A stretch of 64,000 nt of DNA from Heyndrickxia coagulans DSM 1 = ATCC 7050 (GCF_000290615.1 NZ_ALAS01000205.1:1-64000), one strand, 5' to 3'; positions 18,304 through 28,609 are shown, numbered from the stretch's first letter. Made by a program: numbers and translations. Notes: generated by a model from the sequence alone, not told the origin.

Positions 18304-19077
18304 CTATTTTGGAATCCCCAAAAAATTCCCTTTCAGGAGATACCGGTAAATCCGTTTCGACATCCGTTTATACCCTTCATCGTTCGGATGGAAATGATCG
18401 TCATAAAGCAATGCATCTTCGTTATTCTCAAAAATATCCGCAACCGGGATAAAAACGGTATTTTTATAGCGAGATGCCACCGCTTTGCCGGCATTATTCC
18501 AGGCTGCAAGCATTTGGTCCATTTCCTTTATATCGGTCAGCCACTTTGAAAAAGGGTTATAGAGACCGACGAGCGCGATCTTTGCATCCGGATTGACCGC
18601 GCGGACGCGGCGGAAAATTTGATCGAGCCGTTGTTTGTACCCCGGAATGGCCGCCTCAAATTCCTGCTTGTTTAAGTTGGAAATATTTTCACGAAACACT
18701 TTCATCATATCATTGCCGCCGATGGTAATAATAACAACATCTGAATCCTTGATGGACTTCCGGATTTTTTCATTCTGGAGCCGGGCAAGCAATTGGTCGG
18801 TCCTGTTCCCTTTTACGCCATAATTGGCAATGGTGGTTTTTTTCACACCCTTTAAGGCGTCTAGTTCATTTTTCAAATAATAGGTGTAGCCGCCGCGCCC
18901 CTTGCTGTCGCCTACGCCTTCAGTCAGGGAGTCCCCGATCGAGACGATGTGCAGCGGAACGGGCACCATCTTTTTTTCATTGCTTGCCGATTTAAACAAC
19001 AGGCCGGTTATGCCGTGTGAACAGCCCGATAAGGCAAGCGCAACGGAGATGAGAAGAGGAATGAACCATTTTTTCAT
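18304..19077 (-). CDS. ypmR: GDSL-type lipase/esterase lipoprotein YpmR
   Basis: Secreted SGNH hydrolase. The lipobox LSGC follows a short hydrophobic signal. The catalytic blocks are present: GDSLTEGVGDSKGRGG (nucleophile Ser), the oxyanion residues in TIGGNDMM, and DDHFHPNDEGY (Asp and His). The substrate is unknown; a cell-surface ester or lipid is likely. ATG 19077 follows AAGTGGTG; an upstream GTG at 19089 is possible. Length 257 aa. Confidence 0.9.
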   Translation of the reverse strand: MKKWFIPLLISVALALSGCSHGITGLLFKSASNEKKMVPVPLHIVSIGDSLTEGVGDSKGRGGYTYYLKNELDALKGVKKTTIANYGVKGNRTDQLLARLQNEKIRKSIKDSDVVIITIGGNDMMKVFRENISNLNKQEFEAAIPGYKQRLDQIFRRVRAVNPDAKIALVGLYNPFSKWLTDIKEMDQMLAAWNNAGKAVASRYKNTVFIPVADIFENNEDALLYDDHFHPNDEGYKRMSKRIYRYLLKGNFLGIPK

Positions 19078-19197
19078 TTTTGACACCACTTTTCAAGCCT
19101 TTCTGAATTTACAATGTACCCATTATAACATGAAAAACGGGATCTTCTGCTGATTTACGCATAAAATTGCACCCGCTTAAAGCGCAAGATGTTTCCA

Positions 19198-19226
19198 TTG
19201 CAGATTGGCCCGCCAAACACTATAAT
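19198..19226 (+). promoter_or_regulatory. Sigma-A promoter of the hemolysin III gene
   Basis: TTGCAG (19198-19203) and a perfect TATAAT (19221-19226) separated by 17 bp, 36 bp upstream of the TTG start. Confidence 0.75.
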
Positions 19227-19261
19227 AAAGAGAAGCCCAAAGACAAAGGTGGTTTAAATTT

Positions 19262-19900
19262 TTGACAACTTCAACACTGCTTTCATCCTGGAAACAGGAA
19301 CTGGCCAATGCCGTTACGCATGGCATCGGTTTTCTGCTCAGCATTCCGGCGATGGTCGTGCTCGTCGTTTTCGCCGCAGAAAAGAATAACCCGCTCTATC
19401 TGGCAAGTTTTCTCGTTTTCGGGATTTCCATGCTGCTTCTGTATTTGTTTTCCACACTGCTGCACAGCTTTTACTGGACGAAAGTGAAAACATTTCTCGC
19501 CATTCTGGACCATTCTGCCATTTACCTGTTAATTGCAGGAACCTATACGCCGATTGTGCTGATTACGCTGCATGGCACTTTGGGATGGGTGCTGTTTTCG
19601 GTCGTGTGGGGAGTGTCTGCTATTGGCATTGCTGGAAAATGTTTTCTCATTCACCGTCTTAAATTATTGTCCACGATGCTTTACTTAGTCATGGGTTGGC
19701 TGATCCTCATTGCAATTGAGCCTTTGTATAAAGGGCTTTCAGCTCCGGGATTCTGGCTCCTTTTTTCAGGCGGGATCTGCTACTCGGTAGGCGCCGTGTT
19801 CTACACATGGAAAAATCTTCCTTACTCCCATGCGATCTGGCATATTTTTGTCATTGCCGGCAGTGCATTTATGTACTTCACTATTTTATTTTATGTCTGA
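19262..19900 (+). CDS. yplQ: Hemolysin III / TrhA family membrane protein
   Basis: Seven-span membrane protein of the hemolysin III (YqfA/TrhA) family, related to adiponectin receptors. Conserved polar sites are visible: NAVTHGIG near the N-terminus, STLLHSFYW, LDHSAIYLLIAGTYTP and the C-terminal HAIWHIFVIAGS; the His residues are probable metal ligands. Members in other bacteria influence membrane fluidity homeostasis. The TTG start at 19262 follows AAAGGTGG. It has its own sigma-A promoter and terminator. Confidence 0.92.
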   Translation: MTTSTLLSSWKQELANAVTHGIGFLLSIPAMVVLVVFAAEKNNPLYLASFLVFGISMLLLYLFSTLLHSFYWTKVKTFLAILDHSAIYLLIAGTYTPIVLITLHGTLGWVLFSVVWGVSAIGIAGKCFLIHRLKLLSTMLYLVMGWLILIAIEPLYKGLSAPGFWLLFSGGICYSVGAVFYTWKNLPYSHAIWHIFVIAGSAFMYFTILFYV

Positions 19901-19910
19901 TGGCACATAG

Positions 19911-19943
19911 AAAAACCATGGGAATGTTTCCATGGTTTTTTTT
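19911..19943. terminator. Bidirectional terminator between yplQ and dfrA
   Basis: AACCATGG and CCATGGTT form a stem around an 8-nt loop; a run of eight T follows on the plus strand and A-rich sequence precedes it, so it can also end the thyA-dfrA message. Confidence 0.8.
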
Positions 19944-20430
19944 ACCTTTTCCGTACAAATACTTGAAATTCGTAGTCATAAGGATTTTTTTCGTTTTTTA
20001 TCCCCTTTGTGCTGGAAGCCATTTCCCACTTCTCCCAGTCAACGGGCGGAAAATAGGTATCGCCTTCCATGTCAGCGTGTATTTTCGTCCGGTACAATTT
20101 TTCCGCTTCCTCGAGCAGCAGGGCAAAAATCTCCGCGCCGCCGGTGACAAAAATCTCGCCGCCATGTGCATCCGCCCATTTTAACAATTCTGTTTTGCCG
20201 GCGACAATGACGCAGTCTTCCACTTGAAAATCCGGGTCTCTCGTCATCACAATATTCGTTCTGCCGGGAAGCGGCTTTCCGATCGATTCAAACGTCCGCC
20301 TCCCCATGACGACCGGATGGCCCATTGTTACATTTTTAAAATACTTCAGATCTTCGGGAAGATGCCACGGAAGCGCGTTGTTCTTTCCGATTACGCCTTT
20401 TTCATCTTCCGCCCATAAAAAGGAAATCAT
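19942..20430 (-). CDS. dfrA: Dihydrofolate reductase
   Basis: Regenerates tetrahydrofolate using NADPH, replacing the folate oxidised by thymidylate synthase. The 162-aa protein shows the standard blocks: [20 protein letters not shown] with the catalytic acidic residue, and [15 protein letters not shown] for cofactor binding. The start ATG overlaps the stop of thyA by 4 bp (ATGA), so translation is coupled. Confidence 0.97.
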   Translation of the reverse strand: MISFLWAEDEKGVIGKNNALPWHLPEDLKYFKNVTMGHPVVMGRRTFESIGKPLPGRTNIVMTRDPDFQVEDCVIVAGKTELLKWADAHGGEIFVTGGAEIFALLLEEAEKLYRTKIHADMEGDTYFPPVDWEKWEMASSTKGIKNEKNPYDYEFQVFVRKR

Positions 20431-21224
20431 ACACTCACCCTCCCCGGAATGTGCGGATACGGATTGTAATCTTTTAATGTAAAATCTTCGTACCGGAAGG
20501 AGAAAATGTCTTTTACTTCAGGATTCAAAACCATTTTCGGCAGCTTGCGGGGCTCCCGTTCCAGCTGCAGCTTCACTTGTTCGATATGGTTCAAGTAAAT
20601 ATGGGCATCGCCAAGCGTATGGACAAAATCCCCTGGTTCCAGACCCGTGACTTGCGCAATCATCATCGTAAGCAGCGCGTAAGAAGCAATGTTAAACGGT
20701 ACGCCGAGGAAAATATCGGCCGAACGCTGGTACAGCTGGCATGACAGCTTGCCGTTTGCCACATAGAACTGGAAAAAGCAATGGCACGGCGGCAGGGCCA
20801 TCCTGTCAATCTCCCCGACATTCCAAGCGTTAACGATCAGGCGCCTGGAATCCGGATTGGTTTTAATTTGTTCAATGACCTGGGTGATCTGGTCAATTGT
20901 CCGCCCGTCCCGGGTTTGCCATGAACGCCATTGTTGCCCGTAAACCGGGCCGAGGTCGCCGTTTTCATCTGCCCACTCATTCCAAATGCGGACGCCGTTT
21001 TCCTGGAGGTATTTTACATTCGTATCTCCTTTCAGCATCCAGAGCAGTTCATAAATAATCGATTTCAAATGCAGTTTCTTTGTTGTCAGAAGCGGGAAAC
21101 CGTCCTGCAAATGAAACCGCATTTGATGGCCGAAAACGCTGATCGTTCCGGTACCGGTCCGATCATCTTTTTTGACGCCGTTTTCGAGCACTTCGCGGCA
21201 AAGATCCAAATATTGTTTCATCAT
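20427..21224 (-). CDS. thyA: Thymidylate synthase
   Basis: Makes dTMP from dUMP using methylene-tetrahydrofolate. The catalytic cysteine is in [13 protein letters not shown]; the RRLIVNAWN phosphate-binding and [12 protein letters not shown] regions are intact. The 265-aa form corresponds to the short E. coli/B. subtilis ThyB type. Two ATGs (21224 and 21221) follow AAGGATGG; either gives the known N-terminus MKQYLDLC. It is the first gene of thyA-dfrA. Confidence 0.96.
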   Translation of the reverse strand: MMKQYLDLCREVLENGVKKDDRTGTGTISVFGHQMRFHLQDGFPLLTTKKLHLKSIIYELLWMLKGDTNVKYLQENGVRIWNEWADENGDLGPVYGQQWRSWQTRDGRTIDQITQVIEQIKTNPDSRRLIVNAWNVGEIDRMALPPCHCFFQFYVANGKLSCQLYQRSADIFLGVPFNIASYALLTMMIAQVTGLEPGDFVHTLGDAHIYLNHIEQVKLQLEREPRKLPKMVLNPEVKDIFSFRYEDFTLKDYNPYPHIPGRVSV

Positions 21225-21527
21225 GATTCCATCCTTTGTCATTCAAATATCCGGGTTTCTATCCCGAAAAATTGCGCTGTAGAATATGAACCTCGGGGCA
21301 AAGCGATCCATTTGCATGATTATTCTTTGTTGCAGCCGGCAACAAAGCAGCCATGTTTCGCTCATTTTATATCCTTCTGCTGGTACTGCATTCACTGCGT
21401 TTGCAAAAAGCACATGAAATATCCGGCTGGAGGTTGGGGTTGCCCGTCTTCCACCCTGCTTTAGCCTTTTATCCGTTAAGGCGTTGTTTGTTTACAGCTG
21501 CCGCCGCGGCAGGCATTCATCCCGCCT
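21225..21527. other. Intergenic stretch between thyA and ypjP
   Basis: About 300 bp with no supported gene. It holds an 8-bp inverted repeat at 21325-21347 (CTTTGTTG / CAACAAAG) and copy C of the degenerate dispersed repeat at 21371-21399. No clear thyA promoter was found. Confidence 0.5.
21371..21399 (+). repeat. Dispersed repeat, copy C (partial)
   Basis: ATCCTTCTGCTGGTACTGCA followed by TTCACTGCG, matching the left two-thirds of copy A with a one-base insertion and about three substitutions. Confidence 0.5.
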
Positions 21528-22106
21528 TTACCCTTTCATCCATTGCGGCGGCATGTTTTTGCCCCAGTAAATGGTGCCAAGATGGCGGTGCGTTTGGAAA
21601 TGGTCAAAGGCCACATGGTAATGGAAATTAAAATAGTAGCCGTCGCCGGGCGGATGGTCGCGCCGGACATGGAAACGGATAATGTCTTTATTTGTTTCCG
21701 TATTGTATATATGAAACATTTTTTCACCGGTTCCCGCACTCGGCTGGTCTGAAACAGCGAGCAGCGGCAGTTTGTCCTGCGGGTATTCCTGCAGCATTTC
21801 CGCGATGGCGGTTTGAATATTTGGCAAAACGGCAGCACGGAACTCGTCTTCAATAACAGGCCTGATCCTTTCCCCAAATTTCAGATAAGCCCGTTTTTCT
21901 GCATCTTCAACGAACGACCGGGCAAGCGCGGCACGGTCAATTTTGCGGCTTGTGGCAGCCGTCCGGTTGGAATAAGCAGCAGTCGTTTCCGCCGTTTCAT
22001 TTCCTGTTTTATAAAGATGATTCCAGATGACATGGGAAGGGGGGACAAGGCCGAATGTTAAAACAGAAACAAGGATGACCATTGATTTTTTCAGCCAGTT
22101 TTTCAC
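21528..22106 (-). CDS. ypjP: YpjP-family exported protein
   Basis: A 192-aa protein with an N-terminal hydrophobic signal/anchor (residues 8-27) and a soluble domain with a His-rich C-terminus (YYFNFHYHVAFDHFQTHRHLG). This matches Bacillus YpjP, which is likewise encoded upstream of the thymidylate synthase gene. Function unknown; the clustered His residues suggest metal binding. Confidence 0.85.
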   Translation of the reverse strand: MKNWLKKSMVILVSVLTFGLVPPSHVIWNHLYKTGNETAETTAAYSNRTAATSRKIDRAALARSFVEDAEKRAYLKFGERIRPVIEDEFRAAVLPNIQTAIAEMLQEYPQDKLPLLAVSDQPSAGTGEKMFHIYNTETNKDIIRFHVRRDHPPGDGYYFNFHYHVAFDHFQTHRHLGTIYWGKNMPPQWMKG

Positions 22107-22173
22107 GCGATCCCCTCCATATCCCGACAGTTTGAATATGTATTTATTATATAATATTTACACAGAAAAAACA

Positions 22174-22210
22174 GGCCCCATTTTGCACCCGGAATGATGC
22201 AAACGGGGCC
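22174..22210 (-). terminator. Terminator after the bacilliredoxin gene
   Basis: GGCCCC...TTTTGCA (22174-22187) pairs imperfectly with TGCAAACGGGGCC (22198-22210); on the minus strand TTTTTT follows shortly after. Confidence 0.7.
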
Positions 22211-22216
22211 GCTATT

Positions 22217-22654
22217 TTACGCGCAGTATTGGTCAAAAGCGGCATGCAGATTTTCGATGATTTCTTCGACTTCATGCCCTTCGATATCGCTCCTCGGGAT
22301 AAAATGGGCTACTTCTTTTCCTTGAAGAAGCGCTACGGAAGGGGAGGATGGTTCGATGCCGGTAAAATATTCACGCATTTTTGTCGTTGCTTCTTTGTCC
22401 TGACCGGCAAATACCGTGACAAGATGGTCTGGCTTCTTTTCAGCCGTCCGGATCGCTTCGACAATTGCCGGACGCGCAAGCCCGGCTGCGCAGCCGCAAA
22501 CCGAATTCACGACAACCAGCGTGGTGCCTTCCGCTTTTTCCATATAGGCCTCGACTTCTTCCGGTGTGCGCAGTTCCGTAAACCCGTTTGCCGTCAATTC
22601 TTCCCTCATCGGGGTAATAAGCGCCCGCATGTATTCTTCATATGCCATTGACAT
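22217..22654 (-). CDS. brxA: Bacilliredoxin BrxA/BrxB family
   Basis: Thioredoxin-like protein that removes bacillithiol from S-bacillithiolated proteins. The active site is the unusual CGC in VVVNSVCGCAAGLARP. Length 145 aa fits BrxA (YphP) and BrxB (YqiW), which are paralogues; I use brxA by neighbourhood and resemblance. The ATG at 22654 is 8 nt after AGGAGG. Confidence 0.9.
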   Translation of the reverse strand: MSMAYEEYMRALITPMREELTANGFTELRTPEEVEAYMEKAEGTTLVVVNSVCGCAAGLARPAIVEAIRTAEKKPDHLVTVFAGQDKEATTKMREYFTGIEPSSPSVALLQGKEVAHFIPRSDIEGHEVEEIIENLHAAFDQYCA

Positions 22655-22672
22655 GTTGATGTCCTCCTTTAA

Positions 22673-23797
22673 TTATGGCTGGATTTGCCTTGCTTCTGTC
22701 ATCTGCTTCCAGACCGAGCCTTTTGCTTCTTCACCCTTTGTAATCCGCTCAATCGCCATTCTGACCTGGAGCCTGACTTCAAATTCAGGGTCGTTTTCCG
22801 CTTCCCTTAAGGCCGGGAGAGAAGCCTCGTCGCCCGCTTCGTATAAAAACATGGCGGCGCGCCACCTGACAATTTTGCTTTTATCTTTAAGCGCTTTTGC
22901 CATTTCCCCGCATGCCTCTTTGAACCCGAGGTCGCTAAGGCAGTCGCCTGCCGTCCGCCGCACGCTTGCATTCGGATCGTGCAGGCCGCGGTATAATAGC
23001 GGCAGCACCCGCTTGTCTTTCACCATGCCCAAATAAACAACGGCAAGCCGCCTGATCGATGGTTTTTCATCTTCCAGGGCTTTCTCCAGGACAGGCAGGT
23101 CGGAAAGATCAGGGTCTTCCATTTGTTCAAGGAGCCGGTACCTTTTGCGCCAGTCATCCGTTTCCAGCATGCCGGGCGTTAATTTCAGCCTTTTTTTGGC
23201 GGCTTGAACCTGCTCCGGATGCTGCGCTTCATTGACAAGCCGGTTTAGCCTTTCTTTCGGATAAGCGGCAATGATTTCTTCTGTGACTTCCGCACCGATT
23301 TCTTGCATCTCCCCGTACCGAACGCCGAAGTCTTTCCATTTTCGCAAGAAAACATAATTGTCGCCTTCCAATTGCGCAGCGGCAAGCGCCTCGGCAAAAT
23401 AAGCCGGCAGCCCGAAACGTTTTTCCTGTTCCCCGTCCGCCAGTTTAACCTGGAGCGGAATGCCTTTAAACATCTGGACAAACACCTGGACTTCCCCGAA
23501 ATGCTCATTGGCACGGGGGCTGTTTCCGGTTTCTGCTTCCGCTTCCCCGAACACCTCACGCACTTTCGGCAGAATGTCCTGCCAGTCTGTTTTGCCATGC
23601 CGCTCCACCGCGAGAAAGTCCGCAACATGGTATACGCCTTTCACGCCTTCGATATCGAGGATACGGCGGATCAGCGGCGGCACGCCTTCTTCCTGCCCTT
23701 TCTTATAATTGCTGCGGGCGCCGTCCGACAGTGCTTCCGTCAATACGACTTTCATCGTATTCGGGCTCGGCGTTGGTTCAATCGCTTTAATTTTCAT
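22673..23797 (-). CDS. CvfC/YpgR-like protein: Nfu N-domain plus HEAT repeats
   Basis: A 374-aa cytoplasmic protein. Residues 1-90 resemble the NifU/Nfu N-terminal scaffold domain (PTPSPNTMKVVLTEALSDG and VKGVYHVADFLAVER). The C-terminal half is made of HEAT-like helical repeats (about residues 235-365). This architecture matches 'conserved virulence factor C' of Staphylococcus and B. subtilis YpgR, whose role is not settled. ATG 23797 is preferred over a GTG at 23803 by ribosome-binding site spacing. It lies 18 bp upstream of the bacilliredoxin gene, suggesting an operon. Confidence 0.87.
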   Translation of the reverse strand: MKIKAIEPTPSPNTMKVVLTEALSDGARSNYKKGQEEGVPPLIRRILDIEGVKGVYHVADFLAVERHGKTDWQDILPKVREVFGEAEAETGNSPRANEHFGEVQVFVQMFKGIPLQVKLADGEQEKRFGLPAYFAEALAAAQLEGDNYVFLRKWKDFGVRYGEMQEIGAEVTEEIIAAYPKERLNRLVNEAQHPEQVQAAKKRLKLTPGMLETDDWRKRYRLLEQMEDPDLSDLPVLEKALEDEKPSIRRLAVVYLGMVKDKRVLPLLYRGLHDPNASVRRTAGDCLSDLGFKEACGEMAKALKDKSKIVRWRAAMFLYEAGDEASLPALREAENDPEFEVRLQVRMAIERITKGEEAKGSVWKQMTEARQIQP

Positions 23798-24046
23798 CTC
23801 CACACCGCCTTTCCCATCAAGTCTACTTGCATTTTAACATAATCACAGTGGATACACGAATGAGTTGATTCTTTTCATAAATATCAAGCGTACCTTGAAA
23901 ATCAGAAACATCTTTCGTGCGTTCGCCGGCGCAACATTTTTTCCTTTCAAAAAACTTCCGGCTGCCGCCCATTCCTTCCCGTAGCCCGGAAAGCGGCGAG
24001 ACATGCTACACTTCCGGGCAAAACAGGACTCCTTCCCCAAAAATGT

Positions 24047-25930
24047 TTACTTGTCTTTTCCTTCCTGCAGCTCGGAAAGATAGCTCCAACGTTCAATGAG
24101 GCCTTCCAGCCGACCGTTTTCTTCCTCGAGCGCTTTTGAAATGTCCAGGGCCCTGACAAAATCGGAGCCGGCTTGTTCCAATTGTTCGTTCAGTGCGGCA
24201 ATGGCTTGCTCGCACGCTTCAATCTTTTCGTCTATTTCTTCCCATTCCCGCTGCTCGTGGTAAGACAATTTTTTCCGTTTCGGTTCCCGTTTAGGCTTCG
24301 GCACATCCATTTTTTCCTCCTGTGCCGGCGTTTCATGCGCGATTTCGAGGTAGTCGCTGTAACGGCCGAAAAAGCGGCTGATTTTGCCGCCGCCTTCAAA
24401 AATGAGCAGCTGCTCCGCAGTTTTATCAAGAAAATAGCGGTCGTGTGAAACCGAGATGACGACGCCCGGAAACTCACCAATATAATCTTCAAGCACGGTA
24501 AGCGTCTCCGTATCGAGATCATTCGTCGGTTCGTCCAAAAGCAGGACATTCGGCCGCGACATTAGGAGCCTGAGCAAATACAGCCTGCGCTTTTCGCCGC
24601 CCGACAGTTTCCTGACCGGGGTGCCGTGCGTGTGCATGCCAAAAAGAAATCTTTCCAGCATTTGCGCGGCGGAAATCGTTTCCCCGTCTTTTGTTGTCAC
24701 CGTCTCCCCCGCTTCCCGTATATATTCGATCATCCGCTTATTTTCATCCATGCCTGGTGTTTCCTGGCGGTAATACGCGATCTTGACGGTCTGCCCGGTG
24801 AGGCGTTCCCCGGAATCAAGCGGAATCCTGCCTGCGAGAATGTTCATCAAAGTGGATTTTCCGCTTCCGTTTTTCCCGACGATGCCGATCCGGTCACCCG
24901 GCTTTACGAGCAAATTGAAATCCTTTAAAATCGTCTCCGATCCGAACGCCTTATTCGCATGCTGCAGTTCAAAAACCTGTTTGCCAAGGCGGCTTCCGGA
25001 CAAAGCGATATCGGCTTCCTGCTGCCGGGGGCTTTTACTGAGGCTGGATTCCAGTTCTTCAAAACGGCCGATCCTTGCTTTTTGTTTTGTCGAACGCGCC
25101 TTTGCCCCGCGCTTCATCCAGGCAAGTTCCCGCCTGTACAAATTTTTCCGTTTTTCCTCCTGCTGCAGTTGCGCTTCTTCCCGCCGTGCTTTTGCTTCAA
25201 TAAAATCCTGGTAATTCCCTATGTAACTGTACAGTTTTCCGCCGCTCAGCTCGAAAATCCGGTTTGCCGCCCGGTCGAGAAAATAGCGGTCATGCGTCAC
25301 GAACAGGACAGAACGGGGATATTTTGCAATAAACTCTTCCAGCCACTTGACAGCCGGATAATCGAGATGGTTGGTCGGTTCATCCAAAATCAACAAATCG
25401 GGTGTTTCCATTAATACCCGGGCAAGGGCGACCCGTTTTTTCTGCCCGCCTGACAATCCCGAAATTTTTCTGTTCAAATCGCGGATGCCGAGTTTGGAAA
25501 GGACCGTCTGCGCATTGGCGCCGGCTTCCCATGCACCGGCGGCATCCATTTCTTTTTGCAGCCGGAACAATCGATCCTGTTTGCCTGCATTTCCCGGATC
25601 CTTCCCGACTTCAAGCAGCGCCTCTTCATAGGAACGCAAAAGCGCCATAACCGGGGACCCGCTATTATACACCTGTTCAAGAACCGTAAAGGCCGGATCC
25701 AGTTCAGGCTCCTGCGGCAAATAACCAATGGTATAATCGTTCGGCGCGCTCAGTTCCCCGCTATCCGCTTCGTCCTGTCCCGCGATGATTTTGAGCAGGC
25801 TCGATTTTCCGGTGCCGTTGACGCCGACAAGGCCGATCCGTTCCTGTTCGCCGATATGGAAAGAAAGATTGTCAAACAGCACTTTTTCCCCGTAAGATTT
25901 TGTCAACCCTTGGGCTTGAAATATTTTCAT
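24047..25930 (-). CDS. yfmR: ABC-F family ATPase, Uup/YfmR type
   Basis: Cytoplasmic ribosome-associated ABC-F protein with two nucleotide-binding domains: Walker A GVNGTGKSS and GKNGSGKST, signatures LSGGQKKRVALAR and LSGGEKRRLYLLR. The linker between them carries the basic RELAWMKRGAKARSTKQKAR motif of the Uup/YfmR subgroup, and the C-terminus is a coiled coil (about residues 550-627). YfmR of B. subtilis helps resolve stalled ribosomes alongside EF-P. No membrane spans. Length 627 aa fits YfmR. Confidence 0.92.
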   Translation of the reverse strand: MKIFQAQGLTKSYGEKVLFDNLSFHIGEQERIGLVGVNGTGKSSLLKIIAGQDEADSGELSAPNDYTIGYLPQEPELDPAFTVLEQVYNSGSPVMALLRSYEEALLEVGKDPGNAGKQDRLFRLQKEMDAAGAWEAGANAQTVLSKLGIRDLNRKISGLSGGQKKRVALARVLMETPDLLILDEPTNHLDYPAVKWLEEFIAKYPRSVLFVTHDRYFLDRAANRIFELSGGKLYSYIGNYQDFIEAKARREEAQLQQEEKRKNLYRRELAWMKRGAKARSTKQKARIGRFEELESSLSKSPRQQEADIALSGSRLGKQVFELQHANKAFGSETILKDFNLLVKPGDRIGIVGKNGSGKSTLMNILAGRIPLDSGERLTGQTVKIAYYRQETPGMDENKRMIEYIREAGETVTTKDGETISAAQMLERFLFGMHTHGTPVRKLSGGEKRRLYLLRLLMSRPNVLLLDEPTNDLDTETLTVLEDYIGEFPGVVISVSHDRYFLDKTAEQLLIFEGGGKISRFFGRYSDYLEIAHETPAQEEKMDVPKPKREPKRKKLSYHEQREWEEIDEKIEACEQAIAALNEQLEQAGSDFVRALDISKALEEENGRLEGLIERWSYLSELQEGKDK

Positions 25931-26054
25931 AATTCAACATCCATTCTTTGAAAAATTGCCGTCAAAACTGAAGAAGCGGCGTTCTCCTGCAAAGATAATC
26001 CCGCATAAGTGTTCCCTTCTTTGCCATTTTATCATGTTTTTGGACAAGGAAAGC

Positions 26055-26086
26055 CAAAAGCTGCACGGCGGGGCGTGCAGCTTTTG
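26055..26086 (-). terminator. Terminator after the 26087-26587 gene
   Basis: CAAAAGCTGCACG (26055-26067) pairs with CGTGCAGCTTTTG (26074-26086), ending at the stop codon of the gene. Confidence 0.8.
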
Positions 26087-26587
26087 TTAGAACCTCATCC
26101 GGCGCAAAGTCTTCACGGCATCTGCGGGCATCTCAAACAAATCATCCATTAAATCTTCCGTTATCAGCCGGGCAAAATCGATGGCAACTTCTTCGGTTAC
26201 ACCCGAGCGTGATGAATGAACAGTCCTTTCCTCGATGCGGCGCCGGTTGCCGTTTCCCCATGCGGAAAGGATCATCTGTTTATAATCAGCGGACCGGCCA
26301 CTGTTTTTCCAGGAAAAAGTTACGGCGGCACTGGCACCCGCTTTGGCGCCGGGCGCGGGATCCAGTATTTCCGCCGCCAGCTGCCCGAGCGAAGCCGAAA
26401 GACAGATCATCACGCTTGCTTCCTGCCATTCCGGAAGCTGAAGCGTAATGCGGTATTCCCGGGACATTTCCGCCAGGTCGACCAGGTCTTTTCTTCCGGT
26501 GATGGATGCTTCCCCTCTTAAATCAAGATCATAGGCAGCGCCTTCGAATACAGTCTTCATATTTTCAAAAGCAGTCGGGTCAAACAT
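26087..26587 (-). CDS. Conserved hypothetical cytoplasmic protein
   Basis: Not recognised. A 166-aa soluble protein with alternating beta strands and a charged C-terminus (LMDDLFEMPADAVKTLRRMRF). No signal peptide or membrane span. The ATG follows GGGGGACAGG. It starts 14 bp after the fhs stop on the same strand, so it is probably co-transcribed with fhs, and it ends in a clear terminator. Confidence 0.75.
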   Translation of the reverse strand: MFDPTAFENMKTVFEGAAYDLDLRGEASITGRKDLVDLAEMSREYRITLQLPEWQEASVMICLSASLGQLAAEILDPAPGAKAGASAAVTFSWKNSGRSADYKQMILSAWGNGNRRRIEERTVHSSRSGVTEEVAIDFARLITEDLMDDLFEMPADAVKTLRRMRF

Positions 26588-26601
26588 CGCCTGTCCCCCG
26601 T

Positions 26602-28287
26602 TTAAAAGAGCCCGGATGCGCGGCCTTCCGCATCAACATCCATCCGGTAAGCGGCCGGTTCTTTCGGAAGGCCCGGCATGGTCAGAACGTCTCCTGTCAG
26701 GGCAACAATAAACCCGGCGCCAAGCTTCGGAACGAGTTCGCGGACATGGATCGCAAAATCATGCGGGCGGCCCGTTTTGTGCGGGTCATCGGATAAGGAA
26801 TACTGCGTTTTTGCAATGCAAACAGGGAGATGCCCCCATCCGAGCTGTTCAAATTCGCGGATTTGTTTTTGCGCTTTCGCGGAAAATTCGGCGCCGCGGC
26901 CGCCATACACCTGGCGCACAATCGCCTCTATCTTTTCTTCAATGGTTGATTCAAGCGGGTAAACCGGCCTGAATGTATGCGGCTGTTTGGCGGCTTCCAG
27001 CAGTTTGGCCGCAAGATCCATGCCGCCTGCGCCCCCTTTTTCCCACACTTCCGTAAGCGACACGGGAATGCCGCGTTCACTGCACCAATGTTCTAAGACA
27101 GCGATTTCCGCATTGCTGTCCGATATAAACCGGTTGATGGCAACCACAAACGGCAAACCGAATGAAGCGATCGTTTCAACATGTTTTTGCAGGTTTAAAA
27201 GCCCGGCTTCAAGAGCCGCAATATTTTCTGCCGCCAAATCTTCCTTGCGCACCCCGCCGTGCATTTTCAAGGCTCGGATGGTGGCGACAATCACGACGCC
27301 GTCCGGTTTCAGGCCGGCCGCCCGCGCTTTAATGTCGAGAAATTTTTCAGCGCCGAGGTCGGCACCAAAGCCGGCTTCCGTGACGACATAATCGGCCAGT
27401 TTCAAAGCGGTTTTGGTCGCCATAACACTGTTGCAGCCGTGCGCAATATTGGCAAACGGGCCGCCGTGGACAAGGGCCGGCGTATGTTCGATCGTCTGGA
27501 CAAGATTCGGTTTCAAGGCATCTTTCAGCAATAAAGCAATCGCGCCTTCGATCCCGAGGTCACCGACGGTTACGGGTTTCTTTTCGTAATTGTAGGCTAC
27601 AACGATGTTCGCAATCCGCCTTTTTAAATCTTCGAGATCTTCCGCCAGGCATAAAACGGCCATCAGTTCAGAAGCCACGGTAATGTCAAATCCGTCTTCA
27701 CGGGGCACGCCCTGGCCGGGACCGCCGAGGCCGACGACGACATGGCGCAGCGCCCGGTCATTTAAATCGACCGCCCGCTTCCAGACAATGCGGCGTGGGT
27801 CAATCTGCAATGGATTTCCCTGGTGGATATGGTTGTCCAGCAAAGCAGAAATGGCATTATTGGCAGCGGTAATCGCATGAAAATCGCCTGTGAAATGAAG
27901 ATTGATCTCTTCCATCGGCAAGACTTGTGCATAACCGCCGCCCGTTGCGCCCCCTTTCAGCCCCATGACCGGCCCGAGCGATGGCTCCCTTAAGGCAATC
28001 ATGGTTTTATGGCCCAGCTGTTTTAATGCATCGCCGAGCCCGATGGTGACGGTTGACTTGCCTTCCCCCGCCGGCGTCGGATTGATGGAAGTGACAAGAA
28101 ATAATTTTCCGTCTTTTTTGGTTTGGAGCTGCTTGATTTTTTCATATGTAATTTTCGCCTTGTATTTCCCGTAATATTCCAGGTCTTCTTCTGCAAGCTG
28201 CACGGTTTCCGCAATTTCCTTGACCGGTTTCAGCGAAGCATGCTGCGCGATATCAATATCAGTCTTTCCAATCGAATGGCTTGGCAA
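26602..28287 (-). CDS. fhs: Formate-tetrahydrofolate ligase
   Basis: ATP-dependent synthesis of 10-formyl-THF from formate and THF. The ATP-binding loop [19 protein letters not shown] and long conserved stretches ([31 protein letters not shown]) are intact over 561 residues, the full family length. The start is probably TTG 28287, 8 nt after GGAGG; a TTG at 28293 is too close. It complements thyA-dfrA in one-carbon metabolism, though the units are separate. Confidence 0.96.
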   Translation of the reverse strand: MPSHSIGKTDIDIAQHASLKPVKEIAETVQLAEEDLEYYGKYKAKITYEKIKQLQTKKDGKLFLVTSINPTPAGEGKSTVTIGLGDALKQLGHKTMIALREPSLGPVMGLKGGATGGGYAQVLPMEEINLHFTGDFHAITAANNAISALLDNHIHQGNPLQIDPRRIVWKRAVDLNDRALRHVVVGLGGPGQGVPREDGFDITVASELMAVLCLAEDLEDLKRRIANIVVAYNYEKKPVTVGDLGIEGAIALLLKDALKPNLVQTIEHTPALVHGGPFANIAHGCNSVMATKTALKLADYVVTEAGFGADLGAEKFLDIKARAAGLKPDGVVIVATIRALKMHGGVRKEDLAAENIAALEAGLLNLQKHVETIASFGLPFVVAINRFISDSNAEIAVLEHWCSERGIPVSLTEVWEKGGAGGMDLAAKLLEAAKQPHTFRPVYPLESTIEEKIEAIVRQVYGGRGAEFSAKAQKQIREFEQLGWGHLPVCIAKTQYSLSDDPHKTGRPHDFAIHVRELVPKLGAGFIVALTGDVLTMPGLPKEPAAYRMDVDAEGRASGLF

Positions 28288-28609
28288 TGTCAAATCCTCC
28301 GCTTCATCAAAAATCTGCTTCCATCTTCTATTCTACATACCCCTGCAGCCCAATGCACCTGAAAAAAGCATTTTTCGCCCGCACCGGGAAATCGTTTGGC
28401 TTTATCCCTGATTTTCTACATGAAGGCTGCCATGCGGATTTTGTCTTCCGGCTGGCGGGGAAAAGCCCTGCTTGCATCATGCAGGGAGGACACTAAAATC
28501 CTGATGCGTGCCGGCAGACAGGCTTCCAGGCACCTATGCCCCATCATCCGGCAACAGCCGACGCATAAAAGGAATCAGCCCCATTTCATGGGCAGGCAGG
28601 CCGGAAAAT
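28288..28609. other. Intergenic stretch between fhs and mntR
   Basis: About 320 bp without a supported gene. A hairpin CCCTGC...GCAGGG sits near 28466-28487. I looked for a tetrahydrofolate riboswitch before fhs and saw no recognisable core. Confidence 0.45.

Noticed and set aside
28288-28609. Tetrahydrofolate riboswitch before fhs
   Set aside because: No recognisable conserved core, and the region near the start codon is unstructured.
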